Shown piece by piece: positions 1 through 5,700 of a DNA stretch of 10,077 nucleotides. Position numbers and translations under genes: made by a program. Every line of letters starts with the position of its first letter. The first letter of the stretch is position 1. The stretch lies in the NCBI GenBank assembly GCA_946538875.1, contig CAMNHD010000036.1:1-10077 (forward strand), given 5' to 3'. This DNA comes from an uncultured Treponema sp. Its GTDB lineage: Bacteria; Spirochaetota; Spirochaetia; Treponematales; Treponemataceae. The notes beneath the pieces are model-generated. The model was not told the origin of the DNA, made no database searches, and saw only the letters and a program-made list of their open reading frames with translations.

Positions 1-34
1 GCCAGTAAACTTGTAAAAAGGCAAAGTTACTCAT
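1..34 (-). CDS. Start of a leftward gene, possibly HsdR/DUF4145-like (partial, runs off the left edge)
   Basis: Only 11 codons are visible, reading MSNFAFLQVYW before the window ends. The opening MSNF-F-L followed by an aromatic Trp resembles from memory the N-terminus of type I restriction R-subunit (HsdR) and DUF4145-containing DEAD/DEAH helicase proteins; eleven residues cannot prove this. Two in-frame ATGs occur, at 40-38 and 34-32. The second is preferred because a GAGA element at 46-43 lies 8 bases before it and only 2 bases before the first. A -10-like TATAAT lies upstream at 73-68. If the resemblance holds, the product would be an ATP-dependent DNA translocase or restriction subunit of a defence system lying left of this window. 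Confidence 0.4.
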   Translation of the reverse strand, partial: MSNFAFLQVYW

Positions 35-67
35 AAACATTTTCTCAAGACAAAAATATATCAGCAA

Positions 68-96
68 ATTATAGCATAGACAGTCAAAATTTTCCA
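68..96 (-). promoter_or_regulatory. Candidate sigma-70 promoter for the left-edge gene
   Basis: Read on the minus strand, TGGAAA (96-91) is followed after 17 bases by a perfect TATAAT (73-68). The -35 matches the consensus at four of six positions. A start near position 61 would give a leader of roughly 27 bases to the ATG at 34. The position fits, but the region is AT-rich and the -35 is weak. Confidence 0.35.
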
Positions 97-179
97 GCTA
101 TTATATCCACTAAAGATCGGGAAAAACCGTCTGCCTTATGGTCGGCGCGCTCATTCCGGTTCGAGTCCTTTTTGGAAAA
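91..179 (+). pseudogene. Decayed tRNA-like sequence (class II, Leu/Ser-like)
   Basis: Bases 158-168 (GGTTCGAGTCC) are a textbook T-arm loop on the plus strand. Upstream, TGCC and GGCG (132-135 and 143-146) pair around an 8-base loop like the long variable arm of a class II tRNA. TTTCCAG (91-97) can pair with TTGGAAA (172-178) as a seven-base-pair acceptor stem with one G-U pair, giving about 89 bases, the right size for tRNA-Leu or tRNA-Ser. The T-stem is broken, however (TCCGG against CCTTT), no D-arm is recognisable and no anticodon loop has the usual T33. It is therefore not a working tRNA. It could be a degenerated gene or a tRNA 3' fragment left by integration, and the acceptor pairing could be chance. 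Confidence 0.3.
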
Positions 180-186
180 CTAGTAT

Positions 187-229
187 TAAAAATAAAAAAG
201 AGCAATTCTTTTTGCCAAGAACTGCTCTT
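187..229 (-). terminator. Intrinsic terminator of tRNA-fMet
   Basis: On the minus strand, the arms at 229-217 and 210-198 form a 13-base-pair stem (AAGAGCAGTTCTT with AAGAATTGCTCTT, one G-U pair) with a 6-base loop. A T-rich run follows (A-run on the plus strand, 199-187). It begins 6 bases after the tRNA 3' end, so the tRNA is probably a single-gene transcript. Confidence 0.9.
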
Positions 230-234
230 GTTAA

Positions 235-307
235 TAGCTGGGGTTGGACTTGAACCAACGGCCTCCGGGTTATGAGCCCGACGAGCTGCCAACTGCTCTA
301 CCCAGCG
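235..307 (-). tRNA. Initiator tRNA-fMet (anticodon CAU)
   Basis: A 73-nucleotide cloverleaf reads on the minus strand: acceptor stem 307-301 with 242-236, D-arm GAGC/GCTC, anticodon CAU at 274-272, T-arm with TTCAAGT loop, discriminator A at 235. The CCA end is not encoded (TTAA follows). Three marks identify the initiator rather than elongator tRNA-Met: three consecutive G-C pairs in the anticodon stem (GGG/CCC), a purine-pyrimidine A11-U24 pair in the D-stem, and an unpaired first position. Here the 1-72 mismatch is C-U; the E. coli initiator has C-A. The tRNA accepts methionine, is formylated and starts translation at the ribosomal P site. Promoter and terminator are both recognisable. Confidence 0.96.
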
Positions 308-324
308 TCGTACTAATTTATCTA

Positions 325-353
325 AATATACTGTATCTATTGTGGTTTGTCAA
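325..353 (-). promoter_or_regulatory. Sigma-70 promoter of tRNA-fMet
   Basis: On the minus strand a perfect -35 TTGACA (353-348) is separated by exactly 17 bases from TATATT (330-325). Transcription would begin near 317, about ten bases before the mature tRNA end at 307. This is a near-consensus strong promoter, as expected for a stable RNA gene. Confidence 0.88.
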
Positions 354-379
354 GTAAAATTTTAAAATAATCATTGAAA

Positions 380-618
380 ATTCACGAGGCTGGTAAGCTG
401 TTAAAGACATGCAAAAACTTGGGCGGGTCCCAGTAACGGAAAAAGCCAAAAGGAATATCCGGCCGCTTTGGCATTCTTTTTAGTAAAATTGATTTTGGTG
501 TCTGCCGCCATGAACTCTTGTTTTTGTGCGCTTTGTATTTTAAGATGGAGAAAAAGCATTTGAAAACAAGTCCGCTGATTGAACATGTCCGCTTGCTTGG
601 CTTTTTGTAGGAGTATAT
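380..618 (+). promoter_or_regulatory. Long upstream/leader region of the GH3 gene with candidate promoter and hairpins
   Basis: No convincing gene lies here; an apparent minus-strand reading frame starts with GTG inside the GH3 gene and looks spurious. A candidate promoter is TTGTTT (518-523), 17 bases, TAAGAT (541-546), giving a leader of about 65 bases. Secondary-structure elements seen are GCCAAA (445-450) pairing with TTTGGC (467-472), followed by a five-T run at 477-481; TGGG (420-423) with CCCA (429-432); and AAAAAGC (551-557) with GCTTTTT (600-606). GTCCGCT is repeated directly at 570-576 and 587-593. The ribosome binding site AGGAG (609-613) lies 5 bases before the ATG. The region may carry attenuation or regulator binding for the glycosidase; none is a recognised riboswitch. 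Confidence 0.35.
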
Positions 619-2718
619 ATGTCAAAAAAATATGATGAACGCGTTGCTGAAGTGAATGGCTTGATTGCACGGATGTCACTTGAGGAAAAGGTTGGCCTTA
701 TGCTGCATGAGAGCATGGGGGTTCCGCGGCTGGGAATCGAGCCTTACAATTGGTGGAGTGAAGGCCTTCATGGTGTGGCGCGCAATGGAACTGCTACTGT
801 TTTTCCGCAGACAATAGGACTGGCGGCGACTTTTGACGAGGCTCTTGTTGAGGAAGAGTACAGTGCGATTTCTGACGAGGCACGCGCCAAGTTCAATGAG
901 GCGGAAAAAGCGGGCGGTCATGGACAGTACCGTGGTCTTACTTTTTGGACTCCCAACATCAATATCGTGCGTGATTCCCGCTGGGGGCGTGCACAGGAAA
1001 CGTTCGGAGAAGATCCGTATCTTACTTCCAGACTGGGGTGTGCGGCTGTCCGTGGACTTCAGGGAAATGATCCTGAGAACTTGAAGCTTGCTGCCTGTGC
1101 TAAACATTTTGCGGTTCATTCCGGACCAGAAAGTACTAGGCATACAGCTGACGTGCATCCCAGCACCAAGGATTTGTGGGAGACATATCTTCCTGCGTTC
1201 AAGGCACTTGTAGACCAGGGCGTTGAGTCTGTGATGGGGGCGTATCAGCGTCTGTTCGGCGAGCCTTGCTGTGGCAGTGAGTTCCTGCTGAATGATGTCC
1301 TGCGTAAAAAGTGGGGCTTTAAGGGACATGTCGTGAGCGACTGCTGGGCCGTAAAAGATTTTCACGAAAACCACAAGGTTACTGCGGGGCCTGCCGAGTC
1401 TGCCGCAAAGGCGATTTCTGCCGGCTGTGATCTTAACTGCGGCTGCACTTACCATGCTGCTTTGGATGCGGTGCGCCGTGGTCTTTTGTCTGAAGAAAAA
1501 ATCAATCAGTCGGTGTTCAGACTTTTGATGACCCAGGAAAAACTTGGGATGTTTGATTCCATCGAGGGTTCAAAGTGGGGGCATCTTGGGGCAAAGGACG
1601 TGGATACCCCGGAAAAACGGGCGCTTGCGCGGAGGGCGGCGGTTGATTCGATGGTGCTTCTCAAGAACGAGAAAAATCTTTTGCCGCTTACCAGGGACAA
1701 GAATATACATAAGATTTTTGTTGTCGGGCCTACAGCCTCAAGCATTGAAGTGCTGCTTGGAAACTATTATGGGCTGAACCCACGTATGGTCACCATCCTT
1801 GAAGGAATCTGCGGAAAAATTACTGAACGGCCGGAGATTACACTTGACTATCATCATGGTGTTGGAATGTACCACGACAGTGTCCAGCGTGGCTGGACAG
1901 TGGGTATGGCGGAAAGTGCGGATGTGGTGGTGGCATGTTTTGGCCTTGACTCCATGATGGAAGGTGAAGAAGGCGATGCAGTGGAGACTTTGCGTGGCGA
2001 CCGTGATGCGATAGAACTGCCTCAGCATCAGGTGGACTATCTTAGGGCGCTGCACGAGAGGGGGACTCCTGTGGTTCTTGTGCTTACAGGCGGTGCGGCG
2101 GTTTCTTTCCCGACCGATATAGCCGATGCGGTGCTGTTTGCCTGGTATCCCGGAGAGGAAGGTGGCAATGCGGTGGCAGATGTGCTGTTCGGTGATGCGG
2201 TTCCTGGTGGACATCTCCCGATTACGTTCCCGGCTCATACAAGTGATCTTCCGGCATTCGATGACTATAGCATGAAGGGGCGGACTTACCGTTATGCAGA
2301 AAAGGAGCCTCTGTTTCCATTTGGTTTTGGACTGAGCTATACCACTTGGCAATTCTCTGCGCTGAACTGTGAATGGAAGGACGGCGGTGAGAGGCTTTGC
2401 GTTCAGACGGATGTCGAAAACTGCGGTAAACTAAAGGCTGCGGAAGTTGTGCAGGTTTATGTTGCAAAGAAGAATCGGGGAGCTGATGATCCTAAGTGTT
2501 CCCTTTGCGGCTTTACAAAAATCATTGTTGAAGCCGGTTGCAGGGAGCGTGTCTGCTTTGAACTAGATCGGAAAGCATTTGCCACTGTAACTGCTGATGG
2601 GGATTCTGTGATTGTTCCGGGAGAATATTTGGTCATAGTGTCCGACAGTGCCCCTGTTGAATTTTCCCGCAGGCTGGGGGCATCGGAGCCTTTGTCGGTG
2701 GTGGTCACAGTCAGCTGA
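619..2718 (+). CDS. GH3 family beta-glycosidase (beta-xylosidase/beta-glucosidase type)
   Basis: This is a complete 699-residue glycoside hydrolase family 3 enzyme, a retaining exo-enzyme that removes terminal beta-linked sugars from oligosaccharides. The N-terminal TIM-barrel domain (about 1-330) has NWWSEGLHGVAR (44-55), typical of GH3 beta-xylosidases, then RWGR (121-124), ETFGEDP (127-133) and KHF (162-164). The nucleophile is Asp241 in VVSDCWAV. The alpha/beta sandwich domain (about 345-560) contains FGLDSMMEGEEGD (441-453), where a Glu (448, 450 or 451) should be the acid/base, and the FPFGFGLSYT motif (566-575). A fibronectin III-like domain follows (about 605-690). There is no signal peptide and cysteines are plentiful, so it probably acts in the cytoplasm on imported oligosaccharides. 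AGGAG at 609-613 supports the ATG. Substrate (xyloside, glucoside or arabinoside) cannot be settled by reading; no transporter is adjacent. Confidence 0.93.
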   Translation: MSKKYDERVAEVNGLIARMSLEEKVGLMLHESMGVPRLGIEPYNWWSEGLHGVARNGTATVFPQTIGLAATFDEALVEEEYSAISDEARAKFNEAEKAGGHGQYRGLTFWTPNINIVRDSRWGRAQETFGEDPYLTSRLGCAAVRGLQGNDPENLKLAACAKHFAVHSGPESTRHTADVHPSTKDLWETYLPAFKALVDQGVESVMGAYQRLFGEPCCGSEFLLNDVLRKKWGFKGHVVSDCWAVKDFHENHKVTAGPAESAAKAISAGCDLNCGCTYHAALDAVRRGLLSEEKINQSVFRLLMTQEKLGMFDSIEGSKWGHLGAKDVDTPEKRALARRAAVDSMVLLKNEKNLLPLTRDKNIHKIFVVGPTASSIEVLLGNYYGLNPRMVTILEGICGKITERPEITLDYHHGVGMYHDSVQRGWTVGMAESADVVVACFGLDSMMEGEEGDAVETLRGDRDAIELPQHQVDYLRALHERGTPVVLVLTGGAAVSFPTDIADAVLFAWYPGEEGGNAVADVLFGDAVPGGHLPITFPAHTSDLPAFDDYSMKGRTYRYAEKEPLFPFGFGLSYTTWQFSALNCEWKDGGERLCVQTDVENCGKLKAAEVVQVYVAKKNRGADDPKCSLCGFTKIIVEAGCRERVCFELDRKAFATVTADGDSVIVPGEYLVIVSDSAPVEFSRRLGASEPLSVVVTVS

Positions 2719-2767
2719 GGCAGGATTTAGCCAAGGCGCCGGTCCATACTTTTGGTCCATGCTCTAG

Positions 2768-2795
2768 AAACACTGTTGGTTGCGGCAGTGTTTTT
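2768..2795 (+). terminator. Intrinsic terminator after the GH3 gene
   Basis: AAACACTG (2768-2775) pairs with CAGTGTTT (2786-2793) around a 10-base loop and runs into TTTTT (2791-2795). It lies 50 bases after the GH3 stop and just before the convergent DUF4418-like stop. On the minus strand only three Ts follow the same stem, so it is stronger for the rightward gene, though it may also slow leftward transcription. The preceding bases contain GGTCCAT twice (2734-2762 region). Confidence 0.8.
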
Positions 2796-2800
2796 AGGCC

Positions 2801-3214
2801 TTACTTTTTGCGGGACTGGAGCAGGACGTCTATGAACGCAATGATTGTGATGGCAGAGGAAATGATTGTCACAGCCGGGTGCATTATTGTGTGGCACCTC
2901 ATTGTCTCCATCATGCAGAGCTTTACGAGATGGTCAGGTAGTAAAGCCGCCAGAATACCGGCCGGCATAAGGGCAAGGGAAAGCCCGGACTTTACCTTTG
3001 AGTTTGCAATACAGAGGTGAAGCAGGCTGATTATTGTCATTACAAATGCGAGTCCGGTTTCAGCATTTGCGGCCCAGCGGCAGGACATCCAGCTGCCGTC
3101 AGCTTTCGGTCCCCTGCATGGACCAAATAATGTAAGAAGTCCTGCTGTAAATATTATGCTGAGGACGAAGAGAATTATGTCTGTCGCACCGATGTTGATT
3201 TTTTTATCTGCCAT
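2801..3214 (-). CDS. Small four-helix membrane protein, DUF4418-like
   Basis: The 137-residue product has four hydrophobic segments (about 11-30, 53-70, 76-93 and 112-132) with short loops and a basic C-terminus, so it is an integral inner-membrane protein. Two paired-cysteine motifs stand out in the loops: Cys33 with Met-Ser-Cys45, and Cys100 with Met-Arg-Cys107-His. The pattern Cys, then Met-x-Cys-His-Thr, then Pro is what I recognise from DUF4418, a family of unknown function often found next to ABC transporter genes; no such genes are visible here. GGAGG (3229-3225) lies 10 bases before the ATG. It sits 110 bases downstream of the membrane-bound regulator on the same strand and could be co-transcribed with it or be its target. 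Confidence 0.65.
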   Translation of the reverse strand: MADKKINIGATDIILFVLSIIFTAGLLTLFGPCRGPKADGSWMSCRWAANAETGLAFVMTIISLLHLCIANSKVKSGLSLALMPAGILAALLPDHLVKLCMMETMRCHTIMHPAVTIISSAITIIAFIDVLLQSRKK

Positions 3215-3246
3215 TTTTTTTATGCCTCCAAGTCTTACCCTAGACT

Positions 3247-3264
3247 AGTTTATGAATTTAAACT
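3247..3264. promoter_or_regulatory. Perfect inverted repeat, possible operator
   Basis: AGTTTA, six bases, TAAACT forms a perfect 6-6-6 inverted repeat, 33 bases before the DUF4418-like start codon and inside an AT-rich spacer (3215-3324). The position suits a regulator site or part of a weak promoter for that gene. OmpR-family winged helices usually bind direct repeats, so the neighbouring regulator is not the obvious ligand. The region is so AT-rich that chance is possible. A T-run (A-run on plus strand) at 3297-3290 follows the regulator gene, without a good stem. Confidence 0.3.
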
Positions 3265-3324
3265 TTTTATAAATTAAGGAAAAAATCTAAAAAAAATGCG
3301 GTGAGGATTTTCAGAAACTGTTCA

Positions 3325-4488
3325 TTACTCGCCTGCAAATTTATAACCGGCTCCCCATACTGTAAAGATATATTCCGGGGCAGCTGGATCCGCTTCGATT
3401 TTTTCACGGAGCCGGTTTATGTGGACTGCCACGGTGGCTGTTTCTCCGTAAGATTCCTGACCCCATACCCGGTCATAGAGCGTATCTTTTGAAAAGACTA
3501 TGCCCGGATTCTGTGCGAGAAAGCACAGCAGTTCAAACTCCTTGTTCTTAAGTTCTACGACTTTGCCCCTGACGGTGACTTTATGTTCCGGCTTTAGGAT
3601 ACGCAGCTCATGATACGAGATGCATTCTCTCTCGCTTTCCTGACTGACATTTTCTTTTACGGTAAAAGTGTCCGGCACAAGCAGTTCTCCGTTTACGGAA
3701 GCAAGTACTTCAGCATTTTGTGTCCGGGCCATCTCCGAAATATTCAGCACCTGGCGTTCAAGGTTTGCGGCTTTTGTAAGGTAGCTGGTCAACAGGTAAT
3801 TCAGTGCTATGATAATGCTGGCCACAATTGCCATGAATATTAACAGTACATTCTGTGGTACGGAGTAAATGGGGAGGAGTGATTTGTGCACCTGGGTGTC
3901 AGCAAGGGATTTGTCGTACAAGGCTGTAACCGCATAGCTGGTGCCGTCCTGTCTGATTATCTGGCGGATCAGCGCACGGTTTTCTTCTATGCTAATAGAG
4001 GGGGATCTTATGTAGCGGACCAAGGTAAGATCCTTTTTTGGAAAGTTTGAAAAGAATGTGGCACCTGAACGTGCTACATTGAATCTAAAGCCGCTTTCTC
4101 CAAGTTCCTGAATGGTTTGGAGTGTGGAGGAAAGAGACTCTCTGTTTGAGGCTGAGGGTGTTGTCTTCGCTGAATCAGGCGTATTTTCGGAAACGGGGGC
4201 AGCTTTTACAGTATCGTCGGCAGATTTTGCAGTGCCGGGTGCAGTTTTTTCATTCAATCCAGTTTTTGAAGGCTCCGCTTCCAAATCCTTCCAGTGGATA
4301 TTCCTGATTCCTGACTCATAGATGCCAAGAATAAGCCTCATGTCGGCAAGATGCGTGTCATCGGCAGAACTGCCCGAATAGTTTTTGATATTGAATGCAG
4401 AAAATGCCCCCCACATCAAAAGCGCAAGCACCAGAGGAACAGTCACCATAATGATGTTGGAAAGTATGATTTTGTTCTTGAATTTCAT
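3325..4488 (-). CDS. Membrane-bound one-component regulator: histidine-kinase-like sensor fused to OmpR/PhoB winged helix
   Basis: A complete 387-residue protein with an unusual domain order. Residues 7-31 form a membrane helix in a setting typical of sensor kinases (basic MKFKNK start). Residues 32-211 are extracytoplasmic: an Ala/Pro/Ser/Thr/Asp-rich stretch (about 70-118), then a folded part with GFRFNVARSGATFFSNFP (133-150) and QDGTSYAVTALYD (180-192) like kinase sensor domains. A second membrane helix spans about 212-236. A 50-residue linker, partly coiled-coil-like (238-262), leads to a full OmpR/PhoB winged helix (about 293-385) with VELKNKEFELLCFLAQNPG and the recognition-helix region TVAVHINRLREKIE. 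No HAMP, HisKA, ATPase or receiver domain exists, so phosphorelay through this protein is impossible. Most likely an outside signal directly alters DNA binding at the membrane, as in ToxR/CadC but with the DNA-binding domain at the C-terminus. No Shine-Dalgarno precedes the ATG; a TATGAT at 4506-4501 would give a nearly leaderless mRNA. Confidence 0.85.
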   Translation of the reverse strand: MKFKNKIILSNIIMVTVPLVLALLMWGAFSAFNIKNYSGSSADDTHLADMRLILGIYESGIRNIHWKDLEAEPSKTGLNEKTAPGTAKSADDTVKAAPVSENTPDSAKTTPSASNRESLSSTLQTIQELGESGFRFNVARSGATFFSNFPKKDLTLVRYIRSPSISIEENRALIRQIIRQDGTSYAVTALYDKSLADTQVHKSLLPIYSVPQNVLLIFMAIVASIIIALNYLLTSYLTKAANLERQVLNISEMARTQNAEVLASVNGELLVPDTFTVKENVSQESERECISYHELRILKPEHKVTVRGKVVELKNKEFELLCFLAQNPGIVFSKDTLYDRVWGQESYGETATVAVHINRLREKIEADPAAPEYIFTVWGAGYKFAGE

Positions 4489-4525
4489 AAGTCAAAGTCT
4501 ATCATAAAACCAAGAAAAAATCCTC

Positions 4526-4555
4526 TTGCCCTAAACTGAAAAAAATAGCTATAAT
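4526..4555 (+). promoter_or_regulatory. Sigma-70 promoter of the DUF2804 operon
   Basis: TTGCCC (4526-4531), 18 bases, perfect TATAAT (4550-4555). Transcription would start near 4562, giving a leader of about 63 bases to the TTG start at 4625. The element lies in the divergent gap between the membrane regulator and this operon, so the two promoters share about 100 bases and the regulator could control both. Confidence 0.6.
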
Positions 4556-4624
4556 AAATAGATTGTATGATTCAGAGAGTTCTGCAATTGCAAGCAAAAA
4601 ACTGGAACTCTATCGAGGAGAATT

Positions 4625-5692
4625 TTGTACACAAGACCAATAGAGGAATGCCCGGAACAGTTCGTAAAGAATGGAATACCGGTTTTCGGCACCTTCAGCG
4701 GCCACCCCAGACGGCTGGATATCCGGGGGGTATCAAAGGCCTACACTGACCTGCCCATTCCTGTAGTACTGAACAATATCCGCATAAAAAGCCGTCTCTC
4801 ATATTTTTTTAACCTGGGAGAATACATAGGCTGCATAGATTTCTTTGACGCAAAAATCTTTGGCTACGCGGACTTTACTTTTTGGAATACTACCACCAGG
4901 CAGAAACATGTCTATCACACAGTCATGGGACCACGGCGGCGCTTTGTCCCGCACAGACTGGAATGTGCATCCACATCCTGCTTTAAGAAAAGAAGATACA
5001 TCCGTATAAGCTGGGACCGGCACCACAATAAGCTGTCGGTTTTGTTCAACCTTCATGGCGGAAGCGGCCGTCCCTCCGCAAAGGGAACCTTTGTTTCCCC
5101 CTTTGATTCCGACAAATTTGCCGAATTCACATGCGTGTTGCCTTCTCCCACATTCCGAAGGTGCACTGCCCGCTACAATGCCACCCATCCGCTGCATGGG
5201 GCGCTTTCCCTGGAACACAGCAACGGAATAACCCAGACTATGCCTGACTCTGAAGGAATATGCTTTTTTGATATGAACAGAACCTATATGCGCTTCAAGA
5301 GCAATGGAGAATTCATAACAGGCTTTGCAGTGGTGAACGGCAATTCCATAGCAGTACGGCTGGAGGCAGGTTCTCAGGATGCGGCCTCACCGGAGCGCTA
5401 CAATTCGAATATTTTATTCTACAACGGCCGGATAACACCCTTGCCCCCTGTTGTAATTACCCACCACTATGGTATACTGAATAAATGGATAATTCAGGAC
5501 ACGGAAAACATGATTGATTTAACATTTTCACCAATTTCCGATAATATGAATATCATAAGTGTTATGGTTCTGCGTACAGAATACCATACAATCTATGGTA
5601 CGCTTGATGGAATGCTTCTGACGGCTCAAGGGGAAAAATTAAACCTCAAGGGCTTTCCGGCACTTACCAAAAAGTACGCAATTCGTCTTTAG
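4625..5692 (+). CDS. DUF2804 family protein (TTG start)
   Basis: A 355-residue soluble protein recognised as DUF2804, whose biochemical role is unknown. Family-like traits, recalled and not searched: an opening with paired prolines (LPIPVVLNN, about 43-51), NLGEYIGCIDFFDAKIFG (63-80) where the family has its YxG/Ala-rich strand, the ATHPLHGALSLE segment (about 190-201), and YNSNILFYNGRITPLPPV (about 256-273), matching the family's E-N-x-L-F-Y-D-G-K signature; a late DGM-L---G-----GF segment closes it. No signal peptide or membrane helix is evident. The start is TTG: GAGGAG (4615-4620) sits 4 bases before it, the frame is open back to 4571 with no ATG or GTG, and the next in-frame Met would remove about 100 residues. 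Its TAG stop forms part of the next gene's ribosome binding site, so the two are co-transcribed and probably translationally coupled. Confidence 0.75.
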   Translation: MYTRPIEECPEQFVKNGIPVFGTFSGHPRRLDIRGVSKAYTDLPIPVVLNNIRIKSRLSYFFNLGEYIGCIDFFDAKIFGYADFTFWNTTTRQKHVYHTVMGPRRRFVPHRLECASTSCFKKRRYIRISWDRHHNKLSVLFNLHGGSGRPSAKGTFVSPFDSDKFAEFTCVLPSPTFRRCTARYNATHPLHGALSLEHSNGITQTMPDSEGICFFDMNRTYMRFKSNGEFITGFAVVNGNSIAVRLEAGSQDAASPERYNSNILFYNGRITPLPPVVITHHYGILNKWIIQDTENMIDLTFSPISDNMNIISVMVLRTEYHTIYGTLDGMLLTAQGEKLNLKGFPALTKKYAIRL

Positions 5693-5700
5693 GAGTTAAA

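Noticed and set aside
110..292. Minus-strand 60-codon reading frame
   Set aside because: It reads through the fMet tRNA and the tRNA-like scar; the NPEAVGSSPTPA peptide is the well-known antisense shadow of a tRNA T-arm and anticodon arm.
405..475. Possible cyclic-di-GMP (GEMM) riboswitch: GCAAA, hairpin, ACGgAAAAAGCC order
   Set aside because: The similarity is loose: the GAAA tetraloop, its receptor and the core spacing are missing.
401..679. Minus-strand 92-codon reading frame before the GH3 gene
   Set aside because: It starts with GTG inside the GH3 coding region, has no clear ribosome binding site and no recognisable family features.
676..1455. Minus-strand 259-codon frame opposite the GH3 gene
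   Set aside because: It lies wholly antisense to clearly conserved GH3 motifs and its translation has no family character.
1738..2352. Minus-strand 204-codon frame in the GH3 gene
   Set aside because: Antisense shadow of the GH3 C-terminal domains; His/Arg/Ile-rich non-protein-like composition.
4567..4749. Plus-strand 60-codon frame starting with ATG in the DUF2804 leader
   Set aside because: No ribosome binding site and it overlaps the DUF2804 gene out of frame; considered as a leader peptide but unsupported.
4799..5218. Minus-strand 139-codon frame in the DUF2804 gene
   Set aside because: Fully antisense to the conserved DUF2804 segments, with no start signal.
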